A stretch of DNA of 63,909 nt from an uncultured Acidobacteriota bacterium (GCA_902825985.1 CADEDC010000029.1:1-63909), one strand, 5' to 3'. Shown: positions 34,599 to 43,802, numbered from the stretch's first letter. The notes: generated from the sequence alone by a model not told the origin. Numbers and translations: made by a program.

Positions 34599-34771
34599 GG
34601 CGTCACTCCGACCAACGACCGATAGATCTCTGTAGGCTCGCTTCTCCCAAGCGACCACGCTCGTCCCTGGTGTCGCGCTGCCGCGCCGTGCCGCGTTGCG
34701 CAGGAGAGCGCAATGCTGTGACCCGCCGCATCAGCACGGCGGTCGTGTGGCTGCCGCACTCAGGAGTATTC

Positions 34772-35683
34772 ATGGTCTCGCGTCGTCTGCTCGTTGTCGT
34801 GACGCTCGTCACCACCGCGGTTTCGTTCTTCATGCTCGGCATGTTCCACGCCCGCACCGATGAGGCGTACGAACTGGCGACCTATGACGCGAAGCTGGAT
34901 GCGATTCGCGCCGAGATCCGCAGCGACCGGGGGCGCGCCCGCCACGTCGACGCCGAGGCACGCGGGACGAGCGGCGAACTGTTCGGCGGCGATCCGAGCG
35001 GCGCCGCCGGTGCCGCCTCGCGCGCCGCCCTGATCGACCAGGTGAAACAGGAACTCCAGGCCGAAATGGGCCTGGTCCCCGTCCAGCTCGTCCGTGAGCG
35101 CCGTTCGAGCTTCGTCGAGCTGTACAGCGAAGACAGCCTGGGGAAGACGAACTACGGCACCGCCGGCTACCTGGGGAACGGCTTCTTCCTGACCGTCAAG
35201 CATGCCGTCGTGGCGCTCGGAGATGAAGACACCAGAGAGGGGGGGCGGAAGATCGTCGCCATCAAGGTGCTCTATCGCGGCAAGGAGGTGCCGGCCACGC
35301 TCGTCGATGCCGGCGACGCCACCGCTGAAGTCCACAGCGGCGACTGGGCCGTGATCAAGACGCGGGCGCTCGATCTGCCGGCCCTCCATCCCAATACGTC
35401 GTTCGCCTATGACTTCGCGGAGCCGATCGTCCGATTGGGCAACGACTACTCGAAGGGCATCATCGTCTCCACCGGCTACGTCGGCCAGCGGATGGCGAAC
35501 GGACTCGTGACGGCGCTCACCGACGGTCACCCCGGGGTGTCGGGCGGCGGCGTGCTCGATCGGCAGGGCGACCTGGTTGGAATCCCGATCGGCCGGATGC
35601 AGGGGGACTATCGCTTTTCCTTCATTCTGCCCATGCGCAGCGAGATGCTGCGCAAGGTACACGCCGCGCCGGCCCAGCCTTAG
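34772..35683 (+). CDS. Membrane-anchored trypsin-like serine protease
   Basis: 303 residues. One N-terminal hydrophobic anchor (RLLVVVTLVTTAVSFFMLG), a hydrophilic stalk to about residue 95, then a chymotrypsin-fold domain. Catalytic triad candidates are His in LTVKHAVVAL, Asp in HSGDWAVIK and Ser in GVSGGGVLD. No PDZ domain follows, unlike DegP/DegS. The domain would face the periplasm. AGGAG precedes the ATG at 34772. The longer frame upstream overlaps the leader and is rejected. Substrate unknown. Confidence 0.82.
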   Translation: MVSRRLLVVVTLVTTAVSFFMLGMFHARTDEAYELATYDAKLDAIRAEIRSDRGRARHVDAEARGTSGELFGGDPSGAAGAASRAALIDQVKQELQAEMGLVPVQLVRERRSSFVELYSEDSLGKTNYGTAGYLGNGFFLTVKHAVVALGDEDTREGGRKIVAIKVLYRGKEVPATLVDAGDATAEVHSGDWAVIKTRALDLPALHPNTSFAYDFAEPIVRLGNDYSKGIIVSTGYVGQRMANGLVTALTDGHPGVSGGGVLDRQGDLVGIPIGRMQGDYRFSFILPMRSEMLRKVHAAPAQP

Positions 35684-35684
35684 C

Positions 35685-35690
35685 TATAAT
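35685..35690 (+). promoter_or_regulatory. -10 element for mscL (TATAAT)
   Basis: Perfect hexamer 2 nt after the protease stop codon and about 100 bp before the mscL ATG. No clear -35. Confidence 0.45.
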
Positions 35691-35788
35691 CCTCCCGCCC
35701 CCATTCTGCGACTGTGAAGAGGTTCAGCGGCACAGTCGCGCTCGTCCGCACGCACGGTGCCCCGCTGGCACCGGAAGGGGATTCCGGG

Positions 35789-36232
35789 ATGCTGCAAGAG
35801 TTCAAAGAGTTCATCGTGAAGGGTAACGCGTTCGACCTGGCGGTCGGCGTGATCATCGGCGGCGTGTTCGGGGCCGTCGTGACCTCGCTCGTCGGCGACG
35901 TGTTGATGCCGCCGCTCGGGGTCATCATCGGCGGGGTCGACTTCTCGAACCTGTTCGTGACGCTGAAGGACGGTGCTGCGGTGGCCGGACCGTATGCGTC
36001 GCTCGCCGCGGCCAAGGAAGCCGGCGCGGTCACCCTCAACTACGGCGCCTTTCTCAACACCGTCGTCAATCTGGTGATCGTCGGATTCGTGGTCTTCATG
36101 CTGGTCAAGGGCGTGGCCACCGCCCGTCGACCGGTGCCGGCGGCGCCGGCGCCGCCGGCCCCGCCGGCGGAGGACGTGGTGCTGCTCCGCGAAATTCGCG
36201 ACGCGCTCAAGCAGTCGGTGGCGGGACGCTAG
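35789..36232 (+). CDS. mscL: Large-conductance mechanosensitive channel
   Basis: 147 residues. Amphipathic N-terminus [25 protein letters not shown] then TM1 with the pore-lining Gly-rich pattern, a periplasmic loop, TM2 ([19 protein letters not shown]) and a C-terminal helix after an Ala/Pro linker. It opens under membrane tension to release osmolytes. GGAAGGGG precedes the ATG at 35789. Length and domain order are typical. Confidence 0.96.
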   Translation: MLQEFKEFIVKGNAFDLAVGVIIGGVFGAVVTSLVGDVLMPPLGVIIGGVDFSNLFVTLKDGAAVAGPYASLAAAKEAGAVTLNYGAFLNTVVNLVIVGFVVFMLVKGVATARRPVPAAPAPPAPPAEDVVLLREIRDALKQSVAGR

Positions 36233-36329
36233 GTTCGTCCCGCCGTCGTCCGATCGACAGCTCGATCCTGCTGTGCGGAACGCCATGGCGGCGCACAGCA
36301 GGAGTCGGCCGCGCCGCGGTCCGGGATGC

Positions 36330-36335
36330 TATGAT
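36330..36335 (+). promoter_or_regulatory. Extended -10 element placing the SLOG-like gene on a leaderless mRNA
   Basis: TGC-TATGAT, 6 nt (CGCCGC), then ATG at 36342. Same geometry and TGC extension as ndk. No Shine-Dalgarno site. Confidence 0.6.
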
Positions 36336-36341
36336 CGCCGC

Positions 36342-36908
36342 ATGAACCCACGCGACTGCATCCTGTTCAGTGGCGGTGCGGCGGGCGCCGAGGCCGAATT
36401 CGGCGCCTGCGCCGAGCGTCACGGTGTCGAGGAAGTCAACTTCACCTTCGACGGGCACAAGGACCAGCGGACCCGCGGCATCCGCGTGCTCAACCACGAA
36501 GAGCTGCAAAACGGCGACGTCAGCCTGGAATACGTCTCGCGCATCCTGAAGCGCCGCTATGCCGACGCCCCGACGATCAGGAAGATCCTCCAGACCATCT
36601 GGTACCAGGTCAACAGCGGCCAGGAAATCTATGTCGTCGGCACGGTGCTCGAGGACGGCACGGTGCGCGGCGGCACCGGGTGGGGCGCCGAGTTCGCGAA
36701 GCTTTGCAACAAGCCGCTGCACGTCTTCGATCAGGAACGGGACGGCTGGTTCTCCTGGACCGGCAGCGACTGGCAGCCGCGCCGCGCCGACGACGGTCCG
36801 GTGATTGCGCACGTGCACTTCACCGGCACCGGCACACGGACGCTGCGCGACAACGGGCGGGCCGCCATCGAAGGGCTGTTCACTCGGTCGTTCGGCGCTT
36901 CTGCTTGA
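36342..36908 (+). CDS. SLOG/YpsA-like Rossmannoid protein of unknown function
   Basis: 188 residues. The N-terminal LFSGGAAGAEAEFGACAERHG resembles the Gly-rich nucleotide-binding turn and following Glu of SLOG-superfamily proteins (YpsA, DprA, LOG relatives). A second signature, RGGTGWGAEFAKLCNKPLHVFDQ followed by WFSWTG, fits the later strand and phosphate-binding loop. The superfamily binds nucleotides or nucleotide-derived signals, but the ligand here is unknown and the assignment is by pattern only. Single gene, leaderless start, convergent with rarA with a 29-bp overlap of the stop regions. Confidence 0.6.
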   Translation: MNPRDCILFSGGAAGAEAEFGACAERHGVEEVNFTFDGHKDQRTRGIRVLNHEELQNGDVSLEYVSRILKRRYADAPTIRKILQTIWYQVNSGQEIYVVGTVLEDGTVRGGTGWGAEFAKLCNKPLHVFDQERDGWFSWTGSDWQPRRADDGPVIAHVHFTGTGTRTLRDNGRAAIEGLFTRSFGASA

Positions 36909-38250
36909 TCTGCTCCCACCCGTCGAGCCGGCGCTTGATCTCCTTTTCGAAGCCGCGCTCCGTCGGTCGGTAGAACTTCTGGCCGGCCAGCGATTCCGGC
37001 AGGCATGACATGTCAGCCACGGCGTCCGGCTCGCCGTGCGCGTAGCGATAGCCCTTTCCGTAGTCGAGCTGCTTCATCAGCCGTGTCGGCGCGTTGCGCA
37101 GGTGCAGCGGCACCGGCTCGGCCACCTGCTCGTGCGCGTGCCGGGCCGCCTGGTTGTACGCCTCGTAGACGGCGTTGCTCTTCGGCGCCGTCGCCAGGTA
37201 GATCGTGAGCTGCGCGAGCGCGGTGTTCCCCTCGGGCATGCCCATGAAATGCACCGCGTCGCGCGCCGCCATCGCCACCGAGAGGGCCTGGGGATCGGCG
37301 TTGCCGACGTCTTCCGACGCGAAGCGCACCAGCCGCCGCGCGATATACAGCGGGTCTTCACCCGCCTCCACCATCCGAGCGAGCCAGTAGACCGCAGCGT
37401 CGGGATCGCTGTTGCGCATCGACTTGTGCAGCGCCGAAATCAGGTTGTAGTGCTCCTCGCCGTTCTTGTCGTAGAGCAGCGCCTTGCGCTGCAGCGACTC
37501 CTGCACGCGGGCCGCCGTCAGCCGCCGGACGCCGTCGTCGATCGGCGCCGCAGCGACGCTCAGTTCGAGCAGGTTCAGGGCGGCGCGCGCGTCGCCGTTG
37601 GTGGTCAGCGCGATGGTCTGCAACGCGTCCGCATCCACCTCCACCCGCTCCGCCCCCAGGCCACGGTCGGCATCCGCGATCGCCCGCGCCAGGAGGCCGG
37701 TCACCTCTTCGGTCGTCAGTCCGCGCAGGACGAACACCTTCGAGCGCGACAGCAGCGCGGCATTCACCTCGAACGACGGGTTCTCGGTCGTCGCCCCGAT
37801 GAGGACGATGTCACCGGCCTCGACGCGCGGCAGGAACGCATCCTGTTGCGCCTTGTTGAAGCGATGGATTTCGTCGATGAAGACGATCGTCCGGCGCCCG
37901 GTCGTCCGCCGGTTCCGCTCGGCTTCGCCCATCACCTCGCGGATTTCCTTGATGCCGGCGAGCACGGCGCTGAACGACACGAAGCGGGCCCGCGTCGTAT
38001 CGGCGATGATCCGCGCCAGCGTCGTCTTGCCGGTGCCGGGCGGGCCCCACAGGATGATGGACTGCAGCAGGTCGCGTTCGATCGCCTGCCGCAGCGGCCG
38101 GCCAGGCGCCAGGATCTCGTCCTGGCCCACATACTCGTCGAACGTCCGCGGCCGCATGCGCTCGGCCAGCGGCGCCCCGGCGGCGGCCGGCGGCGCGGCC
38201 GCGCCGCCGCGGTCTGTCGGGTCGGAATCGAGGGGGAAGAGCAGGTCCAT
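36880..38250 (-). CDS. rarA: Replication-associated recombination protein RarA (MgsA)
   Basis: 456 residues. AAA+ ATPase: SIILWGPPGTGKTTLARI (Walker A near residue 61), IVFIDEIHRFNKAQQDAFLP (Walker B) and GATTENPSFEVN (sensor 1), then the C-terminal tetramerisation domain with YRYAHGEPDAV. It acts at stalled replication forks. ATG at 38250 begins MDLLFPLDSDP; a long Arg-rich frame upstream is a GC artefact. The 3' end overlaps the convergent SLOG-like gene by 29 bp. The methyltransferase gene upstream ends 5 bp before this start. Confidence 0.95.
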   Translation of the reverse strand: MDLLFPLDSDPTDRGGAAAPPAAAGAPLAERMRPRTFDEYVGQDEILAPGRPLRQAIERDLLQSIILWGPPGTGKTTLARIIADTTRARFVSFSAVLAGIKEIREVMGEAERNRRTTGRRTIVFIDEIHRFNKAQQDAFLPRVEAGDIVLIGATTENPSFEVNAALLSRSKVFVLRGLTTEEVTGLLARAIADADRGLGAERVEVDADALQTIALTTNGDARAALNLLELSVAAAPIDDGVRRLTAARVQESLQRKALLYDKNGEEHYNLISALHKSMRNSDPDAAVYWLARMVEAGEDPLYIARRLVRFASEDVGNADPQALSVAMAARDAVHFMGMPEGNTALAQLTIYLATAPKSNAVYEAYNQAARHAHEQVAEPVPLHLRNAPTRLMKQLDYGKGYRYAHGEPDAVADMSCLPESLAGQKFYRPTERGFEKEIKRRLDGWEQIKQKRRTTE

Positions 38251-38255
38251 GTGGT

Positions 38256-39080
38256 CTATCGATGCCGCCGGGCGGCGGCGCCGGCTGGGACGGTACTCCG
38301 CTGGCGGCGTGCCTCGTAGACGAGCAGCGCGGCGCAGACGGCGGTATTCAGTGATTCCACCGGCGGCTCCATCGGGATCGACACGCGGTCGTCGGCGCCG
38401 TCGACGATCGGGCGCGCCAGGCCGGCGCCTTCGCCGCCGACGAGGATGACGACCGGTCCGCAGAGGTCGGTGTCCTCGGGCCACGAGCCGCCGCGCGGGA
38501 CGCTGGCGACGACGCGGCAACCGTGTTGACGGGCATCGGCGACGAGCCGGCTGACGTCGCACGGGTGGACGAGCGGCAGGCGGAGGGCGCTGCCCATCGA
38601 CCCGCGCAGTGCTTTCCAGCCGAACGGATCGGCCGACCGGCCGGCGATGGCGAGGCCGGTGGCGCCGCCGGCTTCGCTGACCCTGGCAATCGCGCCGACG
38701 TTGCCGGGGTCCTGCACGTCGACGGCCGCCACGAGCAATGTCGGCTGCCGCGCGAAGATCCCGACAGCCGGTCGCATCGGCCGGCCGGCGGCGGCGACGA
38801 TCGGGCTGGCGGATCGAACCGGGCTGACGGCTGCCAGTACCGACGGTGCGGCGGTGCAGACGTCGACACCGCCGGCGGCCAGGCGCGCCACGAGCGGAGC
38901 CAGCTCGGGTCCATCCGCCGACGGCAGGCTGACCAGCGCATCGGTGATCCGGAGGCCGGCGTCGAGCGCATCGCGGACGAGATGGATGCCGTCGAGCAGC
39001 AGGCAGGTGTCGTGGTCACCGGCCGCGATGGCCCGGTAGCGCGCGACGAGCGGATTCTGGCGGCTGGTGATGTGCTTCAT
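38256..39080 (-). CDS. TrmH/SpoU family RNA methyltransferase
   Basis: 274 residues. N-terminal substrate-binding domain starting MKHITSRQNPLVARYRAI, then the SPOUT fold with its three motifs: QDPGNVGAIARVSEAGG, ILVGGEGAGL and SIPMEPPVESLNTAVC. It transfers methyl from S-adenosylmethionine to a ribose 2'-OH of rRNA or tRNA; the target cannot be fixed from sequence. It is divergent from greA (76 bp between starts) and forms a tight pair with rarA downstream. Confidence 0.9.
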   Translation of the reverse strand: MKHITSRQNPLVARYRAIAAGDHDTCLLLDGIHLVRDALDAGLRITDALVSLPSADGPELAPLVARLAAGGVDVCTAAPSVLAAVSPVRSASPIVAAAGRPMRPAVGIFARQPTLLVAAVDVQDPGNVGAIARVSEAGGATGLAIAGRSADPFGWKALRGSMGSALRLPLVHPCDVSRLVADARQHGCRVVASVPRGGSWPEDTDLCGPVVILVGGEGAGLARPIVDGADDRVSIPMEPPVESLNTAVCAALLVYEARRQRSTVPAGAAARRHR

Positions 39081-39156
39081 CACGGGAGGTGGCGTCTTCC
39101 CGAAGCATAGCACTGTGGTACCATACGCCCTTGCGAGGAGCGATTCCCACCGTCTC

Positions 39157-39642
39157 ATGGCCGACACGATGAAAGAGCGGTTGATCAAGAAGTTCGAGGA
39201 CGAGATTCATGCGCTCGATCGGGAGCTCAAGCTGGAGCTGCCGAAAGAAATCAAGCGCGCCCGCGAACTCGGGGACCTGCGCGAGAACGCCGAGTACTCC
39301 GCGGCGAAGGAACGTCAGCGGCTCGTCGAGGCCCGGATCAGCATGCTCAAGAAGCGCGTGTCCGAAATCGCGCTCATCAACGTCGACCGTATTCCGAGCG
39401 ATCGGGTCGGTTTCGGCTCGACGTTGCACGTCACCGAGAACAACGGCGAGAACCTCGTCTTCCAACTCGTCATGCCGGAAGACGCCGACGCGACGAAGGG
39501 CCTCATTTCCACGACGTCGCCAATCGGCCGGGCCTTCCTCAATCGCGAACCAGGCGATTCGGTGAAGGTGATCACGCCCGGCGGCACCCGCGAGTTCGAG
39601 ATCACGAAGCTCGCGACCATCCACGACGAATCGAGCGAATGA
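39157..39642 (+). CDS. greA: Transcription elongation factor GreA
   Basis: 161 residues. N-terminal coiled coil with the LGDLRENAEYSAAKERQ tip motif whose acidic residues reach the RNA polymerase active centre, and C-terminal FKBP-like domain (SPIGRAFLNREPGDSV). It rescues backtracked RNA polymerase. Start at MADTMKERL. The stop overlaps the ATG of the next gene (ATGA). A TACCAT hexamer (39119-39124) about 33 nt upstream may be its -10. Confidence 0.97.
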   Translation: MADTMKERLIKKFEDEIHALDRELKLELPKEIKRARELGDLRENAEYSAAKERQRLVEARISMLKKRVSEIALINVDRIPSDRVGFGSTLHVTENNGENLVFQLVMPEDADATKGLISTTSPIGRAFLNREPGDSVKVITPGGTREFEITKLATIHDESSE

Positions 39643-41063
39643 CGAGACGCGGGGATCGGTCCGGCGTCAGCGCTGAACCGTACTCGCCGCATCGCCGGAC
39701 CGCCGTGGTGTTCGTCGGCGTTGGCACGGCCGGGGCATACCATGCCGGCGCCTTGCGGGCGCTGCACGAAGCCGGCGTCAAGATTGACATCGTGGCGGGC
39801 CGCGGCGTCGGTGCGGTGACGGCGCTGTTTGCGGCCGTCGATGGCGGCGCCCGTCTCTGGGATGAGAGCGGCTTCTGGCACCCTCCGGCGGTGGCTCTGC
39901 TGTACCCCTGGCATCCGTGGCTGCGCCTGTTCGCGCGTGCCGCCGGCCTGGCGCTTGCGCTGGTGGTGCTGCCCCTCGCGGGCATGGCACTCGGCCTCGT
40001 CGTCTTTCCGATTGATTTCCTGCTGAAGATGCTCGGGTTGTCGGGCCGCGGGCTGACCGGACTGTATCTGCAGCTGGCCGACATGGCCTTCGCCCCTGGC
40101 GGATTGCCGACCTGGCTGCCCCGGCTGGCTGTCCTGGCGCTGGGGACGGCCGTGGCGCTGGCGGCCGCGTCGGCGTTCGTGCGGACCGTCAGGCGGCGCG
40201 ACCGGGGGCCGCTGTGGTGGCGGATGGTGCCGGCTCCGCTCGCCGCCGAGCGGGCCATCGAGCGCACCTGGGCGGTGCTGTGGGATCTGGTGCGCGGGGC
40301 CGCCAACGTGCGCCAGCCGCCGCCGTCCGAGCTGGCGCGGCGCTACGCCGAACTGCTGGCCGAGAACCTCGGTCAGCCCGGCTTCCGCGAACTGGTGCTG
40401 ACCATTCACGACGTCGACGCCCGTCGGGACCTCATCTGCGGCATCGTCACCGAGATGCGCCGCCGGGGGCTCGTCCAACGGCCGTCGCCGATCGAGGAAG
40501 AGCAGCGCCATGCCGAAGTCATCGACCTGGCGTCCGGCATGACCCGCGACCTGCTGGCGGATGTCATCGCGGCGGCGCTCTCGGTGCCGCTGGCCACCGA
40601 TTGGCAGGCCCTGCGATTTCCGAGCGACGGCTACTGGCGCGGCGAGACACACCGCGCGGGCGACCGGCCGGGGGGGCTCACCCGGCTGATCCACGAACTC
40701 GTCGGCCTCGACGCCGAGCAGATCATCGTCATTTCGGCGGCGCCGGTGAGCGCCACGCCGCATGAGGTGGTGCCGGCCCGGCTCGACGGCCGCGGCCGGA
40801 TCGGCGAGCACGTGCAGGCACTCGAGGCCGCCGCCCTACAGGACGCCTTGCAGAGCAGCCGCCCGGCCGCCGTGCGGCTCTTCGTGATCCGGCCGGATCA
40901 CAACCCGGTCGGGCCGTTCGACTTCGACGGCGCGTTCGACGATCGCTCGGATCGTCCACAGCCCCTGCACGAACTCACAGCGCGGGGCTACGAAGACGCG
41001 TTCCGCCAGTTCGTCGAACCGGTGGTCGCGCCGAGCGGCGAACGTGTAGGCATGCACCGGTAA
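39639..41063 (+). CDS. Patatin-like membrane protein lacking the catalytic serine
   Basis: 474 residues. Residues 21-61 follow the patatin pattern: oxyanion loop GVGTAGAYHAG then VAGRGVGAVTA, aligned with the GxSxG nucleophile elbow, but Gly56 (codon GGC) replaces the catalytic Ser. The dyad Asp may be in SDGYW near 330. Between them lies a long insert with two hydrophobic segments (about 105-140 and 155-180), so it is probably membrane-bound. Classic patatins are lipid acyl hydrolases; this one would be inactive or have changed role. Translationally coupled to greA by a 4-nt overlap. Function unknown. Confidence 0.7.
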   Translation: MTRRGDRSGVSAEPYSPHRRTAVVFVGVGTAGAYHAGALRALHEAGVKIDIVAGRGVGAVTALFAAVDGGARLWDESGFWHPPAVALLYPWHPWLRLFARAAGLALALVVLPLAGMALGLVVFPIDFLLKMLGLSGRGLTGLYLQLADMAFAPGGLPTWLPRLAVLALGTAVALAAASAFVRTVRRRDRGPLWWRMVPAPLAAERAIERTWAVLWDLVRGAANVRQPPPSELARRYAELLAENLGQPGFRELVLTIHDVDARRDLICGIVTEMRRRGLVQRPSPIEEEQRHAEVIDLASGMTRDLLADVIAAALSVPLATDWQALRFPSDGYWRGETHRAGDRPGGLTRLIHELVGLDAEQIIVISAAPVSATPHEVVPARLDGRGRIGEHVQALEAAALQDALQSSRPAAVRLFVIRPDHNPVGPFDFDGAFDDRSDRPQPLHELTARGYEDAFRQFVEPVVAPSGERVGMHR

Positions 41064-41086
41064 CCCGGCAGTCTGAGCGAGGGCCG

Positions 41087-42259
41087 ATGTCATCGAACGA
41101 TCAGGGTCCATCCACCCGTCTCATCCACTCCGCCGTCGCCGATCCGGACGTGCATCCGCTCGTCACGCCGATCTACGAGACGACGACGTTCGTGTTCGAG
41201 AGCGCTGCGGCGGTGCAGGCGTACAACGAAGGGCGGTCGTCGCAGTATCTCTACTCGCGCTACGGCAACCCGACGGTGGTGGCGGTGGAGCAGACGCTCG
41301 CCGCCCTGGACCATGCCGAGGCGGCGCTGGTGTTCGGCTCCGGGATGGCGGCGACCGCCAGCACCCTGATGGGACTGACGTCGGCCGGCGACGAGGTCAT
41401 CTGCGGTTCGGCCATCTACGGCGGCACGCTGCACCTGCTGCAGGACCTGCTGACACGGTTCGGCGTGACCGTCCGGTTCGTGTCGGTCGACGAACTCCAT
41501 CGTCTGGACGCGGCGATCGGCCGGCGGACCAGGCTCGTCTGGTTCGAGTCGCCCATCAACCCGACCCTGCAGTGCGTCGACATCCGCGCCGTGGCCTCGG
41601 CCTGCCGGGCGCACGGTGTGCTGTCGGTGATGGACAATACCTTCGCCAGTCCGATCAACCAGCAGCCGCTGGCCCTCGGCGTCGATCTGGTGATGCAGAG
41701 CGCGACGAAGTATCTCAACGGCCACAGCGACGTGACGGCCGGCTGCGTGACCGGACCGCGGGCCCTCGTCGACCAGCTGGTGCCGAGCCGTCGCCTGCTC
41801 GGGACGATTCTCGACCCGCGGCCGGCATCGGCGCTCGGCCGCGGGCTCAAGACGCTGGCAGTCCGGGTCGCCCGCCACAACGCCACCGCCCGCGCGGTGG
41901 CGGAGTTCCTCGCGGCGGACCGGCGGGTGACGCGCGTCTACTACCCCGGGCTTCCCGGCGATCCCGATCATCGGCTGGCGGCAGGGCAGATGACCGGCTT
42001 CGGCGGCATGGTGTGCTTCGACCTCGGCGGCAGCTTCGAGCGCGCCGCCGCCTGCTTCGATCGGCTCACGCTCGTCACCCGGGCGGCCAGTCTCGGTGGG
42101 GTCGAGAGCATCGTCAGCCTGCCGGTGCTGACGTCACAGTGGGGGCATTCGGACGCCCAGCTCGCCGCCGCCGGCATCACCCGCGGCATGCTCCGGCTGT
42201 CGGTCGGTCTCGAAGACCCGCAGGATCTGATCGCCGATCTCGATCAGGCCCTCGGGTAG
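41087..42259 (+). CDS. PLP-dependent Cys/Met metabolism enzyme (cystathionine gamma-synthase/lyase or methionine gamma-lyase type)
   Basis: 390 residues, fold type I PLP enzyme. The PLP lysine is in QSATKYLNGHSDVTAG; PIYETTTFVFES near the N-terminus and SGMAATASTLMGL (phosphate-binding) are typical of the trans-sulfuration family. Members split or form C-S bonds of homocysteine, cystathionine or methionine; these activities are not separable by inspection. It follows the patatin-like gene by 23 bp and may be co-transcribed with it. Confidence 0.92.
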   Translation: MSSNDQGPSTRLIHSAVADPDVHPLVTPIYETTTFVFESAAAVQAYNEGRSSQYLYSRYGNPTVVAVEQTLAALDHAEAALVFGSGMAATASTLMGLTSAGDEVICGSAIYGGTLHLLQDLLTRFGVTVRFVSVDELHRLDAAIGRRTRLVWFESPINPTLQCVDIRAVASACRAHGVLSVMDNTFASPINQQPLALGVDLVMQSATKYLNGHSDVTAGCVTGPRALVDQLVPSRRLLGTILDPRPASALGRGLKTLAVRVARHNATARAVAEFLAADRRVTRVYYPGLPGDPDHRLAAGQMTGFGGMVCFDLGGSFERAAACFDRLTLVTRAASLGGVESIVSLPVLTSQWGHSDAQLAAAGITRGMLRLSVGLEDPQDLIADLDQALG

Positions 42260-42327
42260 CCGCCAGCGCTCCCGGCGCGCGCTTGCCGCCTGCGTGTCGC
42301 GCCCGGTCGGGCCGCCGTCGCGCGCGG

Positions 42328-43779
42328 CTATCGGGCCTTCAGCTCTTCCTTGTCGTCGGCCTTGGCGCGCGCGTCCTTGGCGGGCAGTTCGTGCAGGAAC
42401 TGCGCAACCAGCTCCTGAAGGCGCGGCATGATCTGGTCGGTGTCGGTGATCTGGTACTTGTCACGGAACTTGCCGATCGGGACCACCGCCTTCGCCATCG
42501 CCCGATGGCCGCCGGCGCTGCCGATGTCGGCGAAGCAGCGGCGGGCGAACTCGCCGGCATTGCGGGTGTATCCGAGGTTCCGGATCGACAGGCTGAGCGT
42601 CGATTCGACGAGTCCGGCGATGATCGTCCACTTCACCCCTTCGAGCTGCAGGAAGAAGTCGGCGACGTACGGGATGAAGTCCTCGCGCGCCAGGGTGCCG
42701 AGGAACGCGCAGAACACCTGATCGAGGAGCCGCCCCTTCTGGTGGGCGATCATCACCGCATCCAGCCGTTCGTCGGTGATTTCGGCGCCCTCCATCTTGC
42801 GGATCATCGCCGCGTCGGACAGCGGATAGAGGTACGAGAAGGCTTCGAGGTCGACCCGATTGGTCTGGCGGTTGAAGAACAGCGTGTCGGACTTGATGGC
42901 GTAGAGCATCGCGGTCGCCGTCCGCTCCGAGATGTTGACGTCGACGGCGCGCAGGTGCTCCGTGAGGATGGTCGAGGTCGAGCCGTAGTCGGCGCGGATG
43001 TCCTTGAAGATCGCCGTGTAGCCGGTCTGCTCCGGATGGTGGTCGATGACGAGGTCGACCCGGTCGATGAGGCCGCCGAAGTAGTGCGGCTGGACGTCGA
43101 CCATGGCGATGCGGTCGAAGTCGGAGAGCATGGCCGGCGTCATCGGCTCGACGTGGATGTCGAGCAGGTTGACCATCCGGAGGTTCTCCGGGCGCGTGAC
43201 GCCCTGCATCGCGCCGAGGATGGCGGTGGCTTTCGTGCGGTGCAGCACGTTGCGCAGCGCCAAGCCGCTGGCCATCGCGTCCGGATCGGGGTCGTTGTGG
43301 AGCATGATCAGGACGCGGTCCGCGTCGCTGAAGTAGCGCTGGTACTGCTGGACCCGTGCCTTGGTCAGCGAGCGGCCGAACTCGGTCAGCAGGGCGCCGC
43401 CGAACAGCTCCGACATCGCCAGGTACGAGACGTCGGGGAACTCGCCGTGGAACTCGTCGGCGCGCCGCTCCGTCGCCTCGGTGCCGATGCCGAGCACGTA
43501 GACCAGCGTGCCGCCGGCATCGGTGACCGCCTCGAGGACCTTGCGCGGGCTGCGCCGGCCGTTGTCTTCGATGATGACGCAGGTGCCGGGGCCGATGTCG
43601 GCCTTGAGGAAGGTGTCGGTGCGGCGGGGGTCGCCGCTGATCACGTTCACGCCGGCATCATGGAGCCGTCGGGCCAGCGGCCGGTTCTCGACGATGAATT
43701 CCACCTCGAAACCGGGCAGCAGGATCTCGTCCAGCATCCTGATGACCAGCTCGTCCTGACAGACGGCTAGACACCGCAT
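42328..43779 (-). CDS. TrkA_N-DHH-DHHA1 phosphoesterase fusion
   Basis: 483 residues. Residues 1-115 form a TrkA_N-like Rossmann domain ([26 protein letters not shown]). A DHH domain follows, with [16 protein letters not shown] (metal-binding motif I), [11 protein letters not shown] and [10 protein letters not shown] (the DHH motif). A DHHA1 domain near the C-terminus has [14 protein letters not shown]. Related DHH/DHHA1 proteins cleave nanoRNA, pAp or cyclic dinucleotides, and the Rossmann part suggests ligand control. Substrate unknown. It is divergent from uvrB with a TATAAT on its own strand. Confidence 0.88.
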   Translation of the reverse strand: MRCLAVCQDELVIRMLDEILLPGFEVEFIVENRPLARRLHDAGVNVISGDPRRTDTFLKADIGPGTCVIIEDNGRRSPRKVLEAVTDAGGTLVYVLGIGTEATERRADEFHGEFPDVSYLAMSELFGGALLTEFGRSLTKARVQQYQRYFSDADRVLIMLHNDPDPDAMASGLALRNVLHRTKATAILGAMQGVTRPENLRMVNLLDIHVEPMTPAMLSDFDRIAMVDVQPHYFGGLIDRVDLVIDHHPEQTGYTAIFKDIRADYGSTSTILTEHLRAVDVNISERTATAMLYAIKSDTLFFNRQTNRVDLEAFSYLYPLSDAAMIRKMEGAEITDERLDAVMIAHQKGRLLDQVFCAFLGTLAREDFIPYVADFFLQLEGVKWTIIAGLVESTLSLSIRNLGYTRNAGEFARRCFADIGSAGGHRAMAKAVVPIGKFRDKYQITDTDQIMPRLQELVAQFLHELPAKDARAKADDKEELKAR

Positions 43780-43796
43780 CGCATTGCCAAACCCAG

Positions 43797-43802
43797 ATTA
43801 TA
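43797..43802 (-). promoter_or_regulatory. -10 element (TATAAT) for the DHH gene
   Basis: Reads TATAAT on the minus strand, 17 nt before the start codon at 43779. Divergent promoter region shared with uvrB (98 bp). Confidence 0.5.

Noticed and set aside
39639..41063. Active patatin phospholipase
   Set aside because: No Ser in the nucleophile elbow; the codon is GGC (Gly).
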